From Phymatolithon calcareum (taxonomy: Eukaryota > Rhodophyta > Florideophyceae > Hapalidiales), in NCBI GenBank assembly GCA_977006965.1, contig OZ345384.1, forward strand, positions 372,001 through 436,000: 64,000 bases of DNA, in the 5' to 3' direction. Positions within the stretch are counted from its first letter, which is position 1. Each line of letters opens with the position of its first letter. The position numbers were made by a program, and so were the translations under genes. The notes beneath the pieces were generated by a model. The model saw nothing but the letters and a program-made list of their open reading frames with translations. It did not search any database and was not told the DNA's origin. Positions 21,297-31,999 of the stretch are shown piece after piece.

Positions 21297-22136
21297 ATGG
21301 AGAAAACAACCCACGATCCTTCAGCGACCGGTGCTCTCCTAGACCAGATTATTGACTCCGAATGGTCGGACATTGAAGCGGAGAATGGTTCCTTCCGCCC
21401 GTCAGCGTCCACCTTCGCGCCTCTTAAGCCACAAGAGCCTACGATCCCGCTGCTCCCGAGTACACGAAACCCTCAAAGCTCACTGGCGGCAGGGACGGGG
21501 CACGCGGCACTCGTAGCTCCAATCTCGCCGTCAAATCCAGGGAATGCTTCCGCCCCGCACCCAGCGCTGAGGGCAAATCCGGTCCCAGACTTTGCGCCAC
21601 CTGCATTCGCACCGTCCGCAGAAGACGCAGAGACACGTACGCTGAACATCACACTAGAACCGCCTATGCACCACACAAAAGAGACGGAGCGATTCTTGGG
21701 TGTTCGTGTTCCCGACAACACAGAAAAGAGCAACGAGTACTCCATGCGCGCCCTCGCGCTCTTTTTGTGCCGGAACGGAGAAGAGTCTAGTTTTGAGCGC
21801 AAGTTTGAGATGGCGCGACTGATTCTGTTCTTTGATGGGTTTAAAACATTCTTACCCCAGGGATGGACCAACTGGACGGAGGACCAGCTAAGAAGAGTGC
21901 GCTATCACCTGATCGAGTTTGTAGTGAATTATAGAAGCGATAAGACAGACAAGGAAGTGAAACCGTCGACGATGAAGGGGTACGTTCTCGGCATCCAACG
22001 ATATTTTGCGGACAAGTGGGGTTACAATCTGGAGCTGCTAAGTGGTCCGATTTTCATGCTCATCGATCTAGTTTTAATAAAAATAGATTGCAATATTGTT
22101 TACAACTCCGGTTGCCGAACACGCTCTTGTGATTGA
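21297..22136 (+). CDS. Crypton-type tyrosine recombinase N-terminal region, truncated
   Basis: I start at ATG 21297 (279 aa); an open frame reaches back to 21264 without another ATG. Residues 1-130 are Pro/Ala-rich and probably disordered. Residues 135-265 resemble the helical core-binding (SAM-like) domain of Crypton/DUF3504 tyrosine recombinases: SMRALALFLCRNGEE, then a second helix with RRVRYHLIEFV, then KPSTMKGYVLGIQRYF, the usual 'sT...l.GIqRyl' phrase. The catalytic half (R, H-x-x-R, Y) is absent: after residue 265 the frame becomes hydrophobic and stops. Another phase stays open to about 22200. It sits between 61-bp perfect inverted repeats, which Cryptons normally lack. Confidence 0.5.
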   Translation: MEKTTHDPSATGALLDQIIDSEWSDIEAENGSFRPSASTFAPLKPQEPTIPLLPSTRNPQSSLAAGTGHAALVAPISPSNPGNASAPHPALRANPVPDFAPPAFAPSAEDAETRTLNITLEPPMHHTKETERFLGVRVPDNTEKSNEYSMRALALFLCRNGEESSFERKFEMARLILFFDGFKTFLPQGWTNWTEDQLRRVRYHLIEFVVNYRSDKTDKEVKPSTMKGYVLGIQRYFADKWGYNLELLSGPIFMLIDLVLIKIDCNIVYNSGCRTRSCD

Positions 22137-22221
22137 TGATGCTCCGCCGAGGACACCTGTGCCACATGACCACGAAGGGAATGATATTCAACTAAAGAAA
22201 AGTCGAGATTCGAAGCTAATT

Positions 22222-22455
22222 ATCTGAGAGTGATTGGTGCCTGGAGGGAATAATTGGAAACCAACCTCTCTTTTCAATGAAGAATATTGATTCCCAGCTC
22301 TTCCTGAGAGACCAGGTGTACCCTTAGAACATACGCAGATCTGAGAGTGATTGATGCCTCGAGAGCATGATTGGAAACCAGCTTGTTTTTTCAATGAAGA
22401 AAATTGATTCCCAGCTCTTCCTGAGAGACCGGGGACACCCTTAGAACATACTCAA
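22222..22455. repeat. Two tandem 117-bp repeats
   Basis: Units 22222-22338 and 22339-22455, about 85-90% alike (shared ATCTGAGAGTGATTG, then TTGATTCCCAGCTCTTCCTG, then CCCTTAGAACATAC). Non-coding. Confidence 0.9.
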
Positions 22456-22481
22456 AAAATAGTATTTTGTCTTGCCCTATA

Positions 22482-22501
22482 TGTCATCCCTAGGGATGAC
22501 A
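22482..22501. repeat. 20-bp perfect palindrome, copy 1
   Basis: TGTCATCCCTAGGGATGACA; identical copy at 22597-22616. Confidence 0.95.
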
Positions 22502-22596
22502 TCAGACTCTATGTCTTCAGTGGAAATGACTTCGAAATTGCGAGGGAAACAAGTGGAAAATAAGGATTTCGTACGAGTGTCCTATCAAAACTGCTA

Positions 22597-22616
22597 TGTC
22601 ATCCCTAGGGATGACA
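22597..22616. repeat. 20-bp perfect palindrome, copy 2
   Basis: Same 20 bases as 22482-22501, overlapping by five bases the start of the right 61-bp inverted repeat. Confidence 0.95.
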
Positions 22617-22672
22617 TAGAAGCAATCAGTTGCAAGAGGAAGCCGATGTCTACCCCCTCAGCCGGTTGACAA
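22612..22672. repeat. 61-bp perfect inverted repeat, right copy
   Basis: Exact reverse complement of 21051-21111; ends CCGGTTGACAA. Confidence 0.95.
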
Positions 22673-24794
22673 TGACGACTGTGAATCGCCTGTTTGACGA
22701 AGTGCCGCCGGGGTCGACCCGGTGACTCCTGAACTTCCCTAGATCGCTTTGCATTCAATCTGCACGAAACCTCGGGCGAATATTCATGTGTTGGCCTTGC
22801 CAGCGCTAAAATTAAGACATCTTTGTCAGCTGATTCAACTCCTCATGCTCAGCCAGAATTCGTGAGTTTGTCTGTATACTCTCAGCCAATGTGTATCATT
22901 GCATATTTGTATATACTGCAGGCCTCTAATGTACGGTAAGCAAAAGGCATCATCAACAAAGTGCTTCTTTCTCTTCCTACAGCGCAGTACAGCATTTTTT
23001 GTAAGCTCATTTTATTCTATATGAAGACCCTTTAGTCCATTCCAAGTAGAGGGAGAGAGAAAAAAAGAAACAAGATAAACGAATTTTTGAACCCAACTCC
23101 CAGACGGTGAGCCACCCTCCACCGGCCGGCCGCATGGCGGCTCCTGGCAATTTCAATTCTATAATTTATATGGGATATCTGAGATCCTAAGTATTTCCGC
23201 CTGCCCCTCTTGCCGTGCGTTTTCGTAAGCTATACAAAGGTAGGTAGCAACTGCGGAAGCCCTGCCTATATCTTCGGAAGTCTGTGCGGCTTTTAAATAA
23301 ACTTTGCTTAAAAAAGTTGCACATCCGTGGGTGGGATCTCGGAAAAAATCGAGATCGCTTTTTCATCGCTTTTTCCGTTAGTTAGAGGTATTCTCTACGT
23401 AAGGGAAATTCGCGGATGTGATCAAATCGGGTTTTTATGTCCGGGGGAAGAACATGTAGTAACACGAAATGTAGAAATGCTAATTCCGGGCCTATGGACG
23501 ACTGCGGTAATTCGCAAATGCTCACATGCCACCAGTGCGCAGACTTGCTCTGCTTTTGCTTTGTGCATGGAAACGTCTTTTAGTCATTGTTCAGTTCACT
23601 TCCACTCCTTGCTACTCTATGCCAGTAAATATAGTAGTGTATTTGACCCGTAGTGAGCCCACCGCCCAGTGGTCCAGAAATCAAGATTAATCTCCTTTTG
23701 ATCCAACTCCTGTATTGCTCGCCGTAGACGACCCCGAGTACGGATGTGCAACTGGAAGGAACCCTTCTCTCAACAATGGCCCTTAGAGGCCGGATTTGGA
23801 CTGCCCATCCCCTTGCCTTAAACATTTAAGTAATGCCAAGATTTTGGCCTGTTATGCTTATGATCAAAGTCAGATTCGAATGAGGAATGCACATCCATAA
23901 ACGCGTTTGAAGCTCAGGTGCGAACAAAGTATTTCCTTATCATACTATGCTCAACGTTTGACGATGGCAGTTCCGTTACGCAAGGACCATGAAGATGTTG
24001 GTGCGGATTTCCTACATAGTTCCTTTCGCTTCCTCTAACTCTTGGGGCCCTTGTAATACGCAACGTGGGCCTTAATATTGGAAAAAAAAGTTAAGGGCCC
24101 TGACTAGACCCGATCGGGGAAGGGGCGCTTTGGCCCCCTGACCTTTCCTTGTGATGTTATGTCAATTTCTTTGTCCCATTGTGGGAATCGCAAGGCAGTG
24201 CTTTATTCTTAATTAACTTCTGCTTAGATTACGGCAGATCAATATTTTTGCGAGGTACTTGGAAAAGCACTCTTTCTCTGCTTATCGCTCGACAATTCGA
24301 TTCCACCCGGAGCAAGCCTGTTGGTTCCACATTCCGCTAGTCCACTTGGACGGTCAGATCATTTGGACTCTTCTCTTTACCGCTCCCTTGTCTTCTGTAC
24401 ACGTATAATGCACTGTAATCATTCCGAGTCAAGGACGGAGAAATCTATAGGAGAATAATGCGTCTGAGTCTTCTCGATAAACAAGCACACATGCTTTTCG
24501 AGCCCAGAACTTTCTCTTGATCGAACCTTGCTGTGCATCCTCCGAATCAGTTTAATAACTTGACCATGTGGATCTGACCATGCGAACCTAGACATGAGGG
24601 ATACCCATCCCTAATCATAACTGCTCGATTTCAGCAGCCCCCTTGAATTTTTCCTTATAGTGCTGCTATATTAACTACGTCCTGATTTGCGTTCTTGTCG
24701 CTGCTAATGCGTTCTCTCTCCTGTCATCGTGTTGAAGACCAGAGGAGAATGTTACAGAGGAACCTTCCAGGAGTTACGAATAATCCACACGCTT
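22673..24794. other. No recognisable gene
   Basis: Only short frames (largest 108 codons at 23327-23653 plus, no known motif). A segment near 24592-24620 loosely resembles the leader block of the copia repeat (ATGAGGGATACCCATCCC), too short to call. Confidence 0.45.
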
Positions 24795-25085
24795 GTCAAT
24801 ATAATCATTGATATCCTAGGAGAGAAGATCGCCGAAGTACCGATGCGACGAGACAAGTACGAGGAGTCAAGAATTATGATGTTCGCCGATGATGTGATTT
24901 TGCTATCGAGAAACAAGAATGAACTACAGGAGCTTCTGAAAGAGTGTACAGACTGGGTGAAGGACACGGGTATGACCTGTTCAATATCGAAATGCTCGAT
25001 TATCGATGTATTAGAGTTTATTGTAAAGGTGACTAGCCACCCAACTGGAGGTTAAATGGATCTCACCAACGGAGAATAAAACTAT
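24795..25085 (+). mobile_element. LINE reverse transcriptase fragment with nested inverted insertion
   Basis: Codes LGEKIAEVP, then MFADDVILLSR (RT catalytic Asp pair), then ELQELLKECTDW, close to the fragment at 8.99-9.2 kb. After CSIISP-type sequence the frame is broken at 25005 by a 55-bp insert. Beyond the insert the DNA resumes the LINE reading (TCTCACCAACGGAGAA, as at 9193-9208). It fades out after about 25085. It is a short, dead internal piece with no 3' end of its own. Confidence 0.75.
25005..25059 (-). mobile_element. 55-bp LINE 3'-end insert, antisense
   Basis: Reverse complement of 10071-10125 with about six changes. It is flanked by ATC on each side (25002-25004 and 25060-25062), consistent with a short target duplication. 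Confidence 0.75.
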
Positions 25086-25459
25086 CTTTTGATCTCAGAA
25101 GAAGGTCTCTCTCGGGCGTTTTTCCAGAGTGCGTTTGACGCATTTCTTAGCGCCAATATTGCGCCTCGAATGTTTGTCGCAGTCCATTGCTCCGCGATTT
25201 CCGCCGGTTCGGCTACATTGAGCGTTCTTGGTATTATTCTAATCATATAATTACGGTTATGTCCTTTTACGTCGCTGCGGTTGCGCCATGCCGGTCGATT
25301 TATTGATTTCCGAGCTCCGGACGGGTCTTTTTTTGGACGAGAACTGAAGCAGAACTTCAACTGGGCGGCACACAGGCCGATTTCGAGACCAAATTCAGAA
25401 CAAAAGTTTGTTGTAACACCAAGGAACCATTTTTTTGTTCGAGAAGCTAGAAATTGCAC
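25082..25459 (-). CDS. Unrecognised ORF, 125 aa
   Basis: An open frame of 125 codons rich in Arg, Lys, Asn and Ala, without a family I can name. It starts inside unassigned DNA and stops near the edge of the LINE fragment. It may be a chance frame. Confidence 0.2.
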   Translation of the reverse strand: MQFLASRTKKWFLGVTTNFCSEFGLEIGLCAAQLKFCFSSRPKKDPSGARKSINRPAWRNRSDVKGHNRNYMIRIIPRTLNVAEPAEIAEQWTATNIRGAILALRNASNALWKNARERPSSEIKR

Positions 25460-26147
25460 TGGATTGTGTCAAGCAGGACATAAAGGTGAACTAATAACAG
25501 CGGAACGACAGTGAGCCTCGGCGTACTGAGAACAGTGAGTCGGTACCACTGGTGACAGAACCTGGACGAACTCTTTGCTTAACGTATAGGGCGCGCAAGT
25601 ATTCGCGCACTCAAGGTACGCCCGCGCGCAGCTGAACGAGGCTCGTCGAATGGTACTCAGGCCTGACCGAGCAGCCGACGATGACTGCAAGGCCCGCCTT
25701 ACTACAATGCGTGTTCCTCTGCACCGCAGCCCGCGTGGCACAGGAACGCACAGGAACGTCACAGGAGGAGGAAGGCCCAATGCGGGCTGCCGCACTGGCG
25801 TGCGGCAATGGAAGATGATCCAGTTGCACTTTTCGGTAAGCCTAATTCCGGAGAGGCCTACCTGAGCTTTACACCGGCACAGCACCACCAGGTTCCAAGA
25901 AAATGTTGCACACCAGCGGTATGCCTATTTGAGCCGAGGTCCACCAACCGGAATATGGGAAAGGCAAAGATTTGCACCTCCGGAAGCATACACTGAGTAT
26001 CACGGTAGCGGGCAGCTCTACTACTTTCACGGGACTGTCTCTCATCGCTAAATAATCTCTTGTGCATTTACACCGTATTGTTTGCCAATAAGAAAGAGAC
26101 TATTTCAAATTTGTTAAGAACTCTACATGATTTTCATAAACTATAAG
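25460..26147. other. No recognisable gene
   Basis: Overlapping open frames of 60-140 codons on both strands across 25470-25890, with biased composition. No motif supports any of them. Confidence 0.45.
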
Positions 26148-26550
26148 ATCGGAACAGAGTTTCATGAGTACATACACCTTATAGTGTCTCGACAAGGTAA
26201 TCAATTTATTCGATTTCTTAAAAATTTCCGTTGTAGGAGACTTTGTTTTCCATATACACAGTACAATGTCCCGATGACAAAATGAAATTTATAAAAGCTC
26301 TCATCGGGACAGAGTTTTTATGTATATACACCATATAGTGTCCCGATGAGAAAAATGATTATATATGACTTTTTCAATATTGTCCTCGACACAGAATTTG
26401 ATCTGTATGTACTCAATTTAGTGTCCCGCTGAGAAAAAGATTATATATGATTTCCTGAACATTGTCATCGGAACAGAATTTCATGTGTATATACACTGTA
26501 TCGCGTCCCGATGAGAAAACGATTTTATATGATTTCTTTAAAAATATCAT
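26148..26550. repeat. Tandem array of about five 80-bp palindromic units
   Basis: Units start near 26148, 26233, 26302, 26384 and 26466. Each has CATCGGGACAGAGTTT-like and TGTCCCGATGAGAAAA-like halves that are complementary at their cores (CATCGGGACA / TGTCCCGATG), joined by an AT-rich spacer. Units differ at about one base in five. The array ends about 230 bases before the helicase-like relic. Confidence 0.85.
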
Positions 26551-26769
26551 CTACTGCATCTCATGTACGTTGCTGTTCTGCATTCGAGGTAGTTTATCTA
26601 GACTTCCTCCAAGTTTTCAAGATAAAGAACCAAAACAACGCGAAGAGTACGTCAAGTCGTGCTTAAGCCTGACAAGCATTACACCGTACTCTTATATTCG
26701 CGATATTCTTGATAAGACGTCAAAGGATCGAAAGAGCGACAAGGGAGAAATTAGATTTCATTCATGTGC

Positions 26770-29700
26770 ATAGTGCATAACAAACTGCGGAATATGGGAC
26801 GGCCAGGAAGTCAGCCTAGGAAGCCTTGGGAAAAGCGTAAGGCAGCTGCAGGACGAGATTAATGCTATCGTCCAAGTGAGAGATCTTCTCACTGCTCCAC
26901 TGCCTGAAAACTTCTGAGAAATGTGCGAGGCGTTCGTGGATGATATGACGAGCGAGACAGAAGGATTGAGTTTCATGAACCTCCCAGATAACGAGGAATT
27001 TTCGAAGTATTGCAGCCACATTCTTGCATCGCACTTCATAAATGGCCGCCTTCGTGGGATGAGTGCCAAGATTGGAGATGAGACTATTATAGCAGGCGCA
27101 AATGTATTTGAAACTTTTTTCGATTTTCTCGCCCGACGCTTCGGCCGGTTGTATTCCCCTGGTCACAAGCTCTGGAACGCTTCAACTACGAAAGAAATCT
27201 GTACAGGCTTGGCTGCTTAATGTACAGAGAGTGCTGTGGCGAATCCTTGCCTGTATTCACGTTAGCGGAGGAGCAACTGCAAGAGGAACAGAGATCGCGA
27301 CGTAGCGTATCAGAAACAGCAGTGTTGAACTTCGCAATATGTACTTCCAGCAAGGCCTTGCTGTTCTTATCGCGCGATATAAAAAGACTGAAGATCTCAT
27401 GTAGACGGCAAACGTTATCGCATGGTTCGTGGACCGAACAAACGCCAGAATACTCTTGCTCGTAATTCTAGTCGTGAAGGCAGTGGAAGCGCTGTTTACC
27501 GAAGCCCTTCTGGGAGAGGTAGCTGCTGCAGTTCATAATGAGTCGCTTTTCGCGGGGGATGGTTTTGCTTTCAACTGACCGAAGGTTTTCTGTGCTATTG
27601 GAAATGATGTACAGCGAATCGATAATCTTTTTTCTATGTCACAATGGCGAAAATATCAAGCCGGTATGGAGTCAGCGTTCATGACTTCCTCTGGATTCAG
27701 GGATGATCTCGGAGTGGGTAATCATGCTCCTGGATGTCTGCACCGCTCTCTTTTAGAGCGTGAGCGGAAAACAAATCCATTTCAATCCGGTCACCCGCGA
27801 CGGATTGCAGACAAGACGTATGCTCTATCCGCGCAGAACCCGAGAGGCCTGGATTCATCAAAATTCAAAAGGAATCGTGAAGGATCTATAAGATGGTCTG
27901 AGATTTTTGGAGAATGTTGTAATCGCTCTGCATATGGCGAAAAAAACCGGGATAACTTGTTCTCAAACTTCAGAGGTTCAATTGAGGAGGCTTTAATCAA
28001 AATCTCATCTGCAATTCAACCACTCACAATCACAGTCTCGAAGAAGCGAAGTCTGTCCCCAGTCAGTGGGATCACATCAGAGAAACCAGGCCAAAACTAG
28101 ATAGTCCGGTCGCGGAAAAATTATAATACACTAATCGAAGCCTCGCTTAACGGTTCATTTGTAAAGGAGGTTCAAGCTGAAGCACCCTCTTCTTCGCGTA
28201 CGAAATTTCGTTCTCCAACTGGGAGCAGAGAAAGTCAAGATAATTGCATCCTAATTCTGGCAGTGAAGCAATTCATTCTTCCGGAGTACAAACTCTTCAC
28301 ATCTAATTTGAGCAACATCAACCGCTTAGCCCGTATCGTTTCAAATGAATGCCACCTTATCCATCAGTGGAGAACGTTCAGAGAGAGCTTTAAAACGTGC
28401 GCTTCAATCTGAATTGCAACCCAGTCCCAATTTTGCTGATGAGCGCCACAGTTCCTCTTTGTCTGGAGACGAAAATAGCTTTGGCCCACGGAGTAAGTCA
28501 TCCTGTTTCATTTCGTGAACTTACCGTACGAAAAAATTAAGTGTGAGATACGCCACGGATGAATTGTCTGTGGCTCATGTCGCCATTCAATGTGTGCGGG
28601 AGAAAAAGCAAAAGTTCGTTCGCGCCATTTCTGAGAAGGAACTCTCTACGAAACCGTATCGTGTTCTCGTATACTGTCCTACTAGGTTGATGTGCGAGAT
28701 GGTCTCTGAAAAACTTGCCGCACATTCAGTCGAGGAGAACGAAGGCTGGAAAGTTGCCGCATATTATCGAGGGATGACCCGAGAGGAGCGGGACATAGCG
28801 CAAACGGCGTGGCAAGCAAAGGGAAATTGTTGTTCTCTGCAACGCGTAGTTGCAACATGTGCTTTCGGAACCGGAAGCGATGTCCCAGACGTTCGTCCCG
28901 TTATTCACATCGGGTTCGCAAGAGGAATCTCAGAGTACTCTCAGGAAAGTGTCCGGGCCGGTCGTGACGGCCTTCCAGTAAGTTTTCTCGTGGTGTTTTC
29001 GAAATCATTTTTCTCAAATTATAAGAGACGCCAAGAGAAAAATAACGCCGAGCAGTGTCATATGTACGGAAAAGCAGCTGCGAATGCAGAAGAGGAGCTA
29101 GAGCTCGTCCTTCAATTAGAGAGGTGAGTATTACGTTCAAACTCCTGCCGAAGGCAAGGAATTTTCGCATACCTTGTCGAGTCAGCTCCTCCATCTTGTG
29201 CAATTGAACAGAACAGCGTGCTATTCGACACGTGCACCAGGTGTTGTGAAAAGGTCTGGAAGAGATGGCTATGAGAGCCTTAACAACACGGAGATCACTC
29301 TTCCTGGTGCACCAGCACATTCGCGTGATGAAAATGGTCTTGAGCATCGCAGCGGCTCAAGTTCATCTGGAATAGCAATGCTCCAACGCGAAGAAGACTT
29401 TCATTGAATAACGTTCCAACTCAAGAAAGAAACGAAGTCTTCCGCTCCGTTGGTAAATCTATCTCATCGCGCCGGCGCGGGTTCATCTTGGTAGAGCAGG
29501 GCTCTGTCATCTAATCGTCAGACAGAGAGTTTGCGGGCAATTAATGCATTCAGATCAATGGCAGAAGACGTGAAGGAATGCTGCCCAATTTACATTGTTC
29601 ACCATAAGCCTAAGCACGAAGGACTGGAAGAATGTTTTGGTCGCCGGTGCTACAAGTGCCTAGGCGACGACCATTTTGGAAAAGTTGACCGCTCTGCTTT

Positions 29701-29960
29701 GATAGATTTCGGGGACCTCATGGTGGGACTCTGAGCAATGCGTGCGGAATGTACCAGCTTAAATTAGGACTTTTGCATGGTTCAAAATCTATTGGCCGCC
29801 TCAATTGTATCTTTCGATCTTTAGTGCGCATCTTTCTTCTTTGCTGGAGGGATGAGGACCTTCGCCTCAAAACGATTCACAAGCTCTCGGCCGCGCGTTT
29901 AGTTCAGGATGCGTTCCTGAAGAGTTTTCCCGAAGACGACGAAGGGGTGTAGATGTTTGT
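26770..29960 (+). pseudogene. Telomere-linked RecQ helicase-like (TLH-like) relic, copy 1
   Basis: Pieces in order but with stops and frame changes. N-terminal domain: VSLGSLGKSVRQLQDEI, DDMTSETEGLSFM, then HVSGGATARGTEIAT (about 27258-27302), the 'GGxxARGTE' phrase I associate with TLH/RecQ elements of fungi. In-frame stops follow in an LLLVILVVKAVEALF region. The RecQ C-terminal half (28543-29127) keeps helicase motifs: YCPTRLM, YYRGMTREERD, ATCAFGTGSDVPDVRPVIHIG, and GRAGRDG reduced to VRAGRDG. The ATP-binding N-half of the helicase is missing. Near 29640 RCYKCLGDDHFGK is a Cys/His knuckle. No activity is possible from this copy. Confidence 0.65.
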
Positions 29961-31565
29961 CAAATATCTTGTTTCGAGGACACCTGACCGAAACTTGCTC
30001 AACATCATTCCAGCGACCACCGTATTATTTGAGGTTATAGAGTTCAATCATAAGTTTTAGTAGAGAGCTTGCCTGATCCTCCGTCTATCTTCGTACAGGA
30101 AAATAAAATATTTTCAGATCCCTACACTGACTGCGTCTCGGCCATTCTTCAAGATTCCTCCGAACGGAATACCGCCACATGTCAAGCTTATCCAGTTGCA
30201 ATCTGCTAATGACTTTCCTTTCTGTACCAACAGCACGTCCTTGCAAGCATGTTTCGGCTTTTATTCAATGCTCCTGCGCTTTTCTCATTACGCTCTGTCC
30301 ATCCAACAGTATTCTGCGCCCGACATACAACATGCCATCACTGATGAATCTTTTCTGAGCTGAAATAATGGTCTATCTCGCCCCTGTACTCCTGCATGCC
30401 GTTCAGTAACCGCGTCTGCAGCTTTACGAACGTCGTGCCTTCTGTGCTGGACACAATTGTCGGAAAGGGACCCTTCCACACACGTGACTTCCGAAAAGTA
30501 CACATGCGTTCGCTCTCCACCAAGTTCAATCCTTTCTACGCTTACGAGATTATCATCTCTCCGATGTTGTCAAGTACGATTTAGATCACGAGCGCTTGAA
30601 AGTCGCCAGATTCTCTGTTGTCTGTACATTCTCCACTAGAAGGTACGCGGTTACCATTCTTGATACCAATCCATCTTTCTCCGCCGTCTAGCGAGACAGT
30701 CCGAAGATCGGTACCGATTGGAAGGGCTAGTCTAACTTAACACTGTCCGGGCGCCTCAGTTGAATTTCATTTTTTTCTGGAGACAGGTCTTCCACCAGGT
30801 GAAAAGAGTGTAGGCGAAGAGGCTGGTTAGGATAGTGTGGATGATAGGACGGTCGCGCGAAGCATTCTGCGGCAGGAGAGTCCAAATCGTTATTGGTTAG
30901 GACATTCTTAACGATCCTCAGGCGACATCTTAAACTTTATGCCACTCCTTCGAGAAGCTGGTGAAAAGAAACATGTGATATAAATAGTGACATTTTGGCA
31001 ACCGCGTTCAGCGCATTGGAGATTTAGTGCTCTCGGAGAAACTATAAATTAGCTTCTTTCGATTAGAACAAGAGACGGATCAGTTCGCTTCATTATTCTA
31101 CGAATTCACTTACCTTTACCGTGAAACTCTTCTGTGTCTGTCTACTGGACGAAAGATTAAGCTCCGGTCGTTTCCTTCGTATAAAAACATGATTTTACAA
31201 CGCAGTCGTACTCCGTTTAAAAACGTCGATGGCAGCAAAGGGAAGAACTGGTTTTGGACTTCGAGATCGTCTCAGATCGTGTCAAAGAACAGGACATAGT
31301 GTCCAGAGGATAATCAAAAAAGCGCTTCCTCACGGCAAGACGTGGAAAGTTGCTGTACGAGGTCCATCGAAAGAAGCGTGATGAGACGTGTGACTATATG
31401 TTTGATGTAGGCATCATCTCTAGTGCTGAGGGAAGAGAGAAGTCTGCGGGACTGTCGGATGTCATTCGAGCCGACTCAGACTCATTCCCTCGTTTCCGCA
31501 AGTGGGTGTGCACTAATTTCGCACAACATCTCCGTCGATGGGAATGTTTTTGTAATTCGTAGGAC
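29961..31565. other. No recognisable gene
   Basis: Short frames only, between the two helicase relics. Some may be eroded C-terminal or spacer DNA of the same element. Confidence 0.45.
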
Positions 31566-31830
31566 GAGAACATTACCACGTGTGTTTGATCAAGTGTAAG
31601 ATATCTGCGCGGAAACATTTCGCATCTCATCTCCGTTGAAGCGAACTTTTGCTATTATGGCCACAGGAACACTGCCACGTGAGATTCATAAAGCATATGA
31701 TTTCGGTGTGCAATAATTTAGCATCACATACATCAACGAGTACATAGAAAATAAGTATTTTGCAATCTTCGCCGCGAGAACATTTCCACGCGTGGTTTAT
31801 AAGGTTAATGATTTCAGAGTTCCGAAAATT
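31566..31830. repeat. Three imperfect repeats of about 100-110 bp
   Basis: Each unit carries a GAGAACATT..CCACG-type core (near 31566, 31665 and 31776), followed by TTCATAAAG/TTTATAAGG and ATGATTTC-like blocks. Diverged, but the order is kept. Confidence 0.5.
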
Positions 31831-31999
31831 GGCTCGGTCTGTGCTTCGCCCGCTCTTTGCCTGCATAAGTCGTAAGCCTCAGTCCCGTTCACCTGCTCCA
31901 TGCATGTAGCGTACTGTTCCAATCCTCCAATTGTTTCCTCGATTCCAATTAGCCTGCACCGTGTCTTGTTCCTGGCCCACTCTTAAAAGATTCCTGCTC

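Noticed and set aside
24060-24120. GGGCCCTT / AAGGGCCC arrangement as a terminator hairpin
   Set aside because: Arms short and far apart with no gene beside them; chance is likely.
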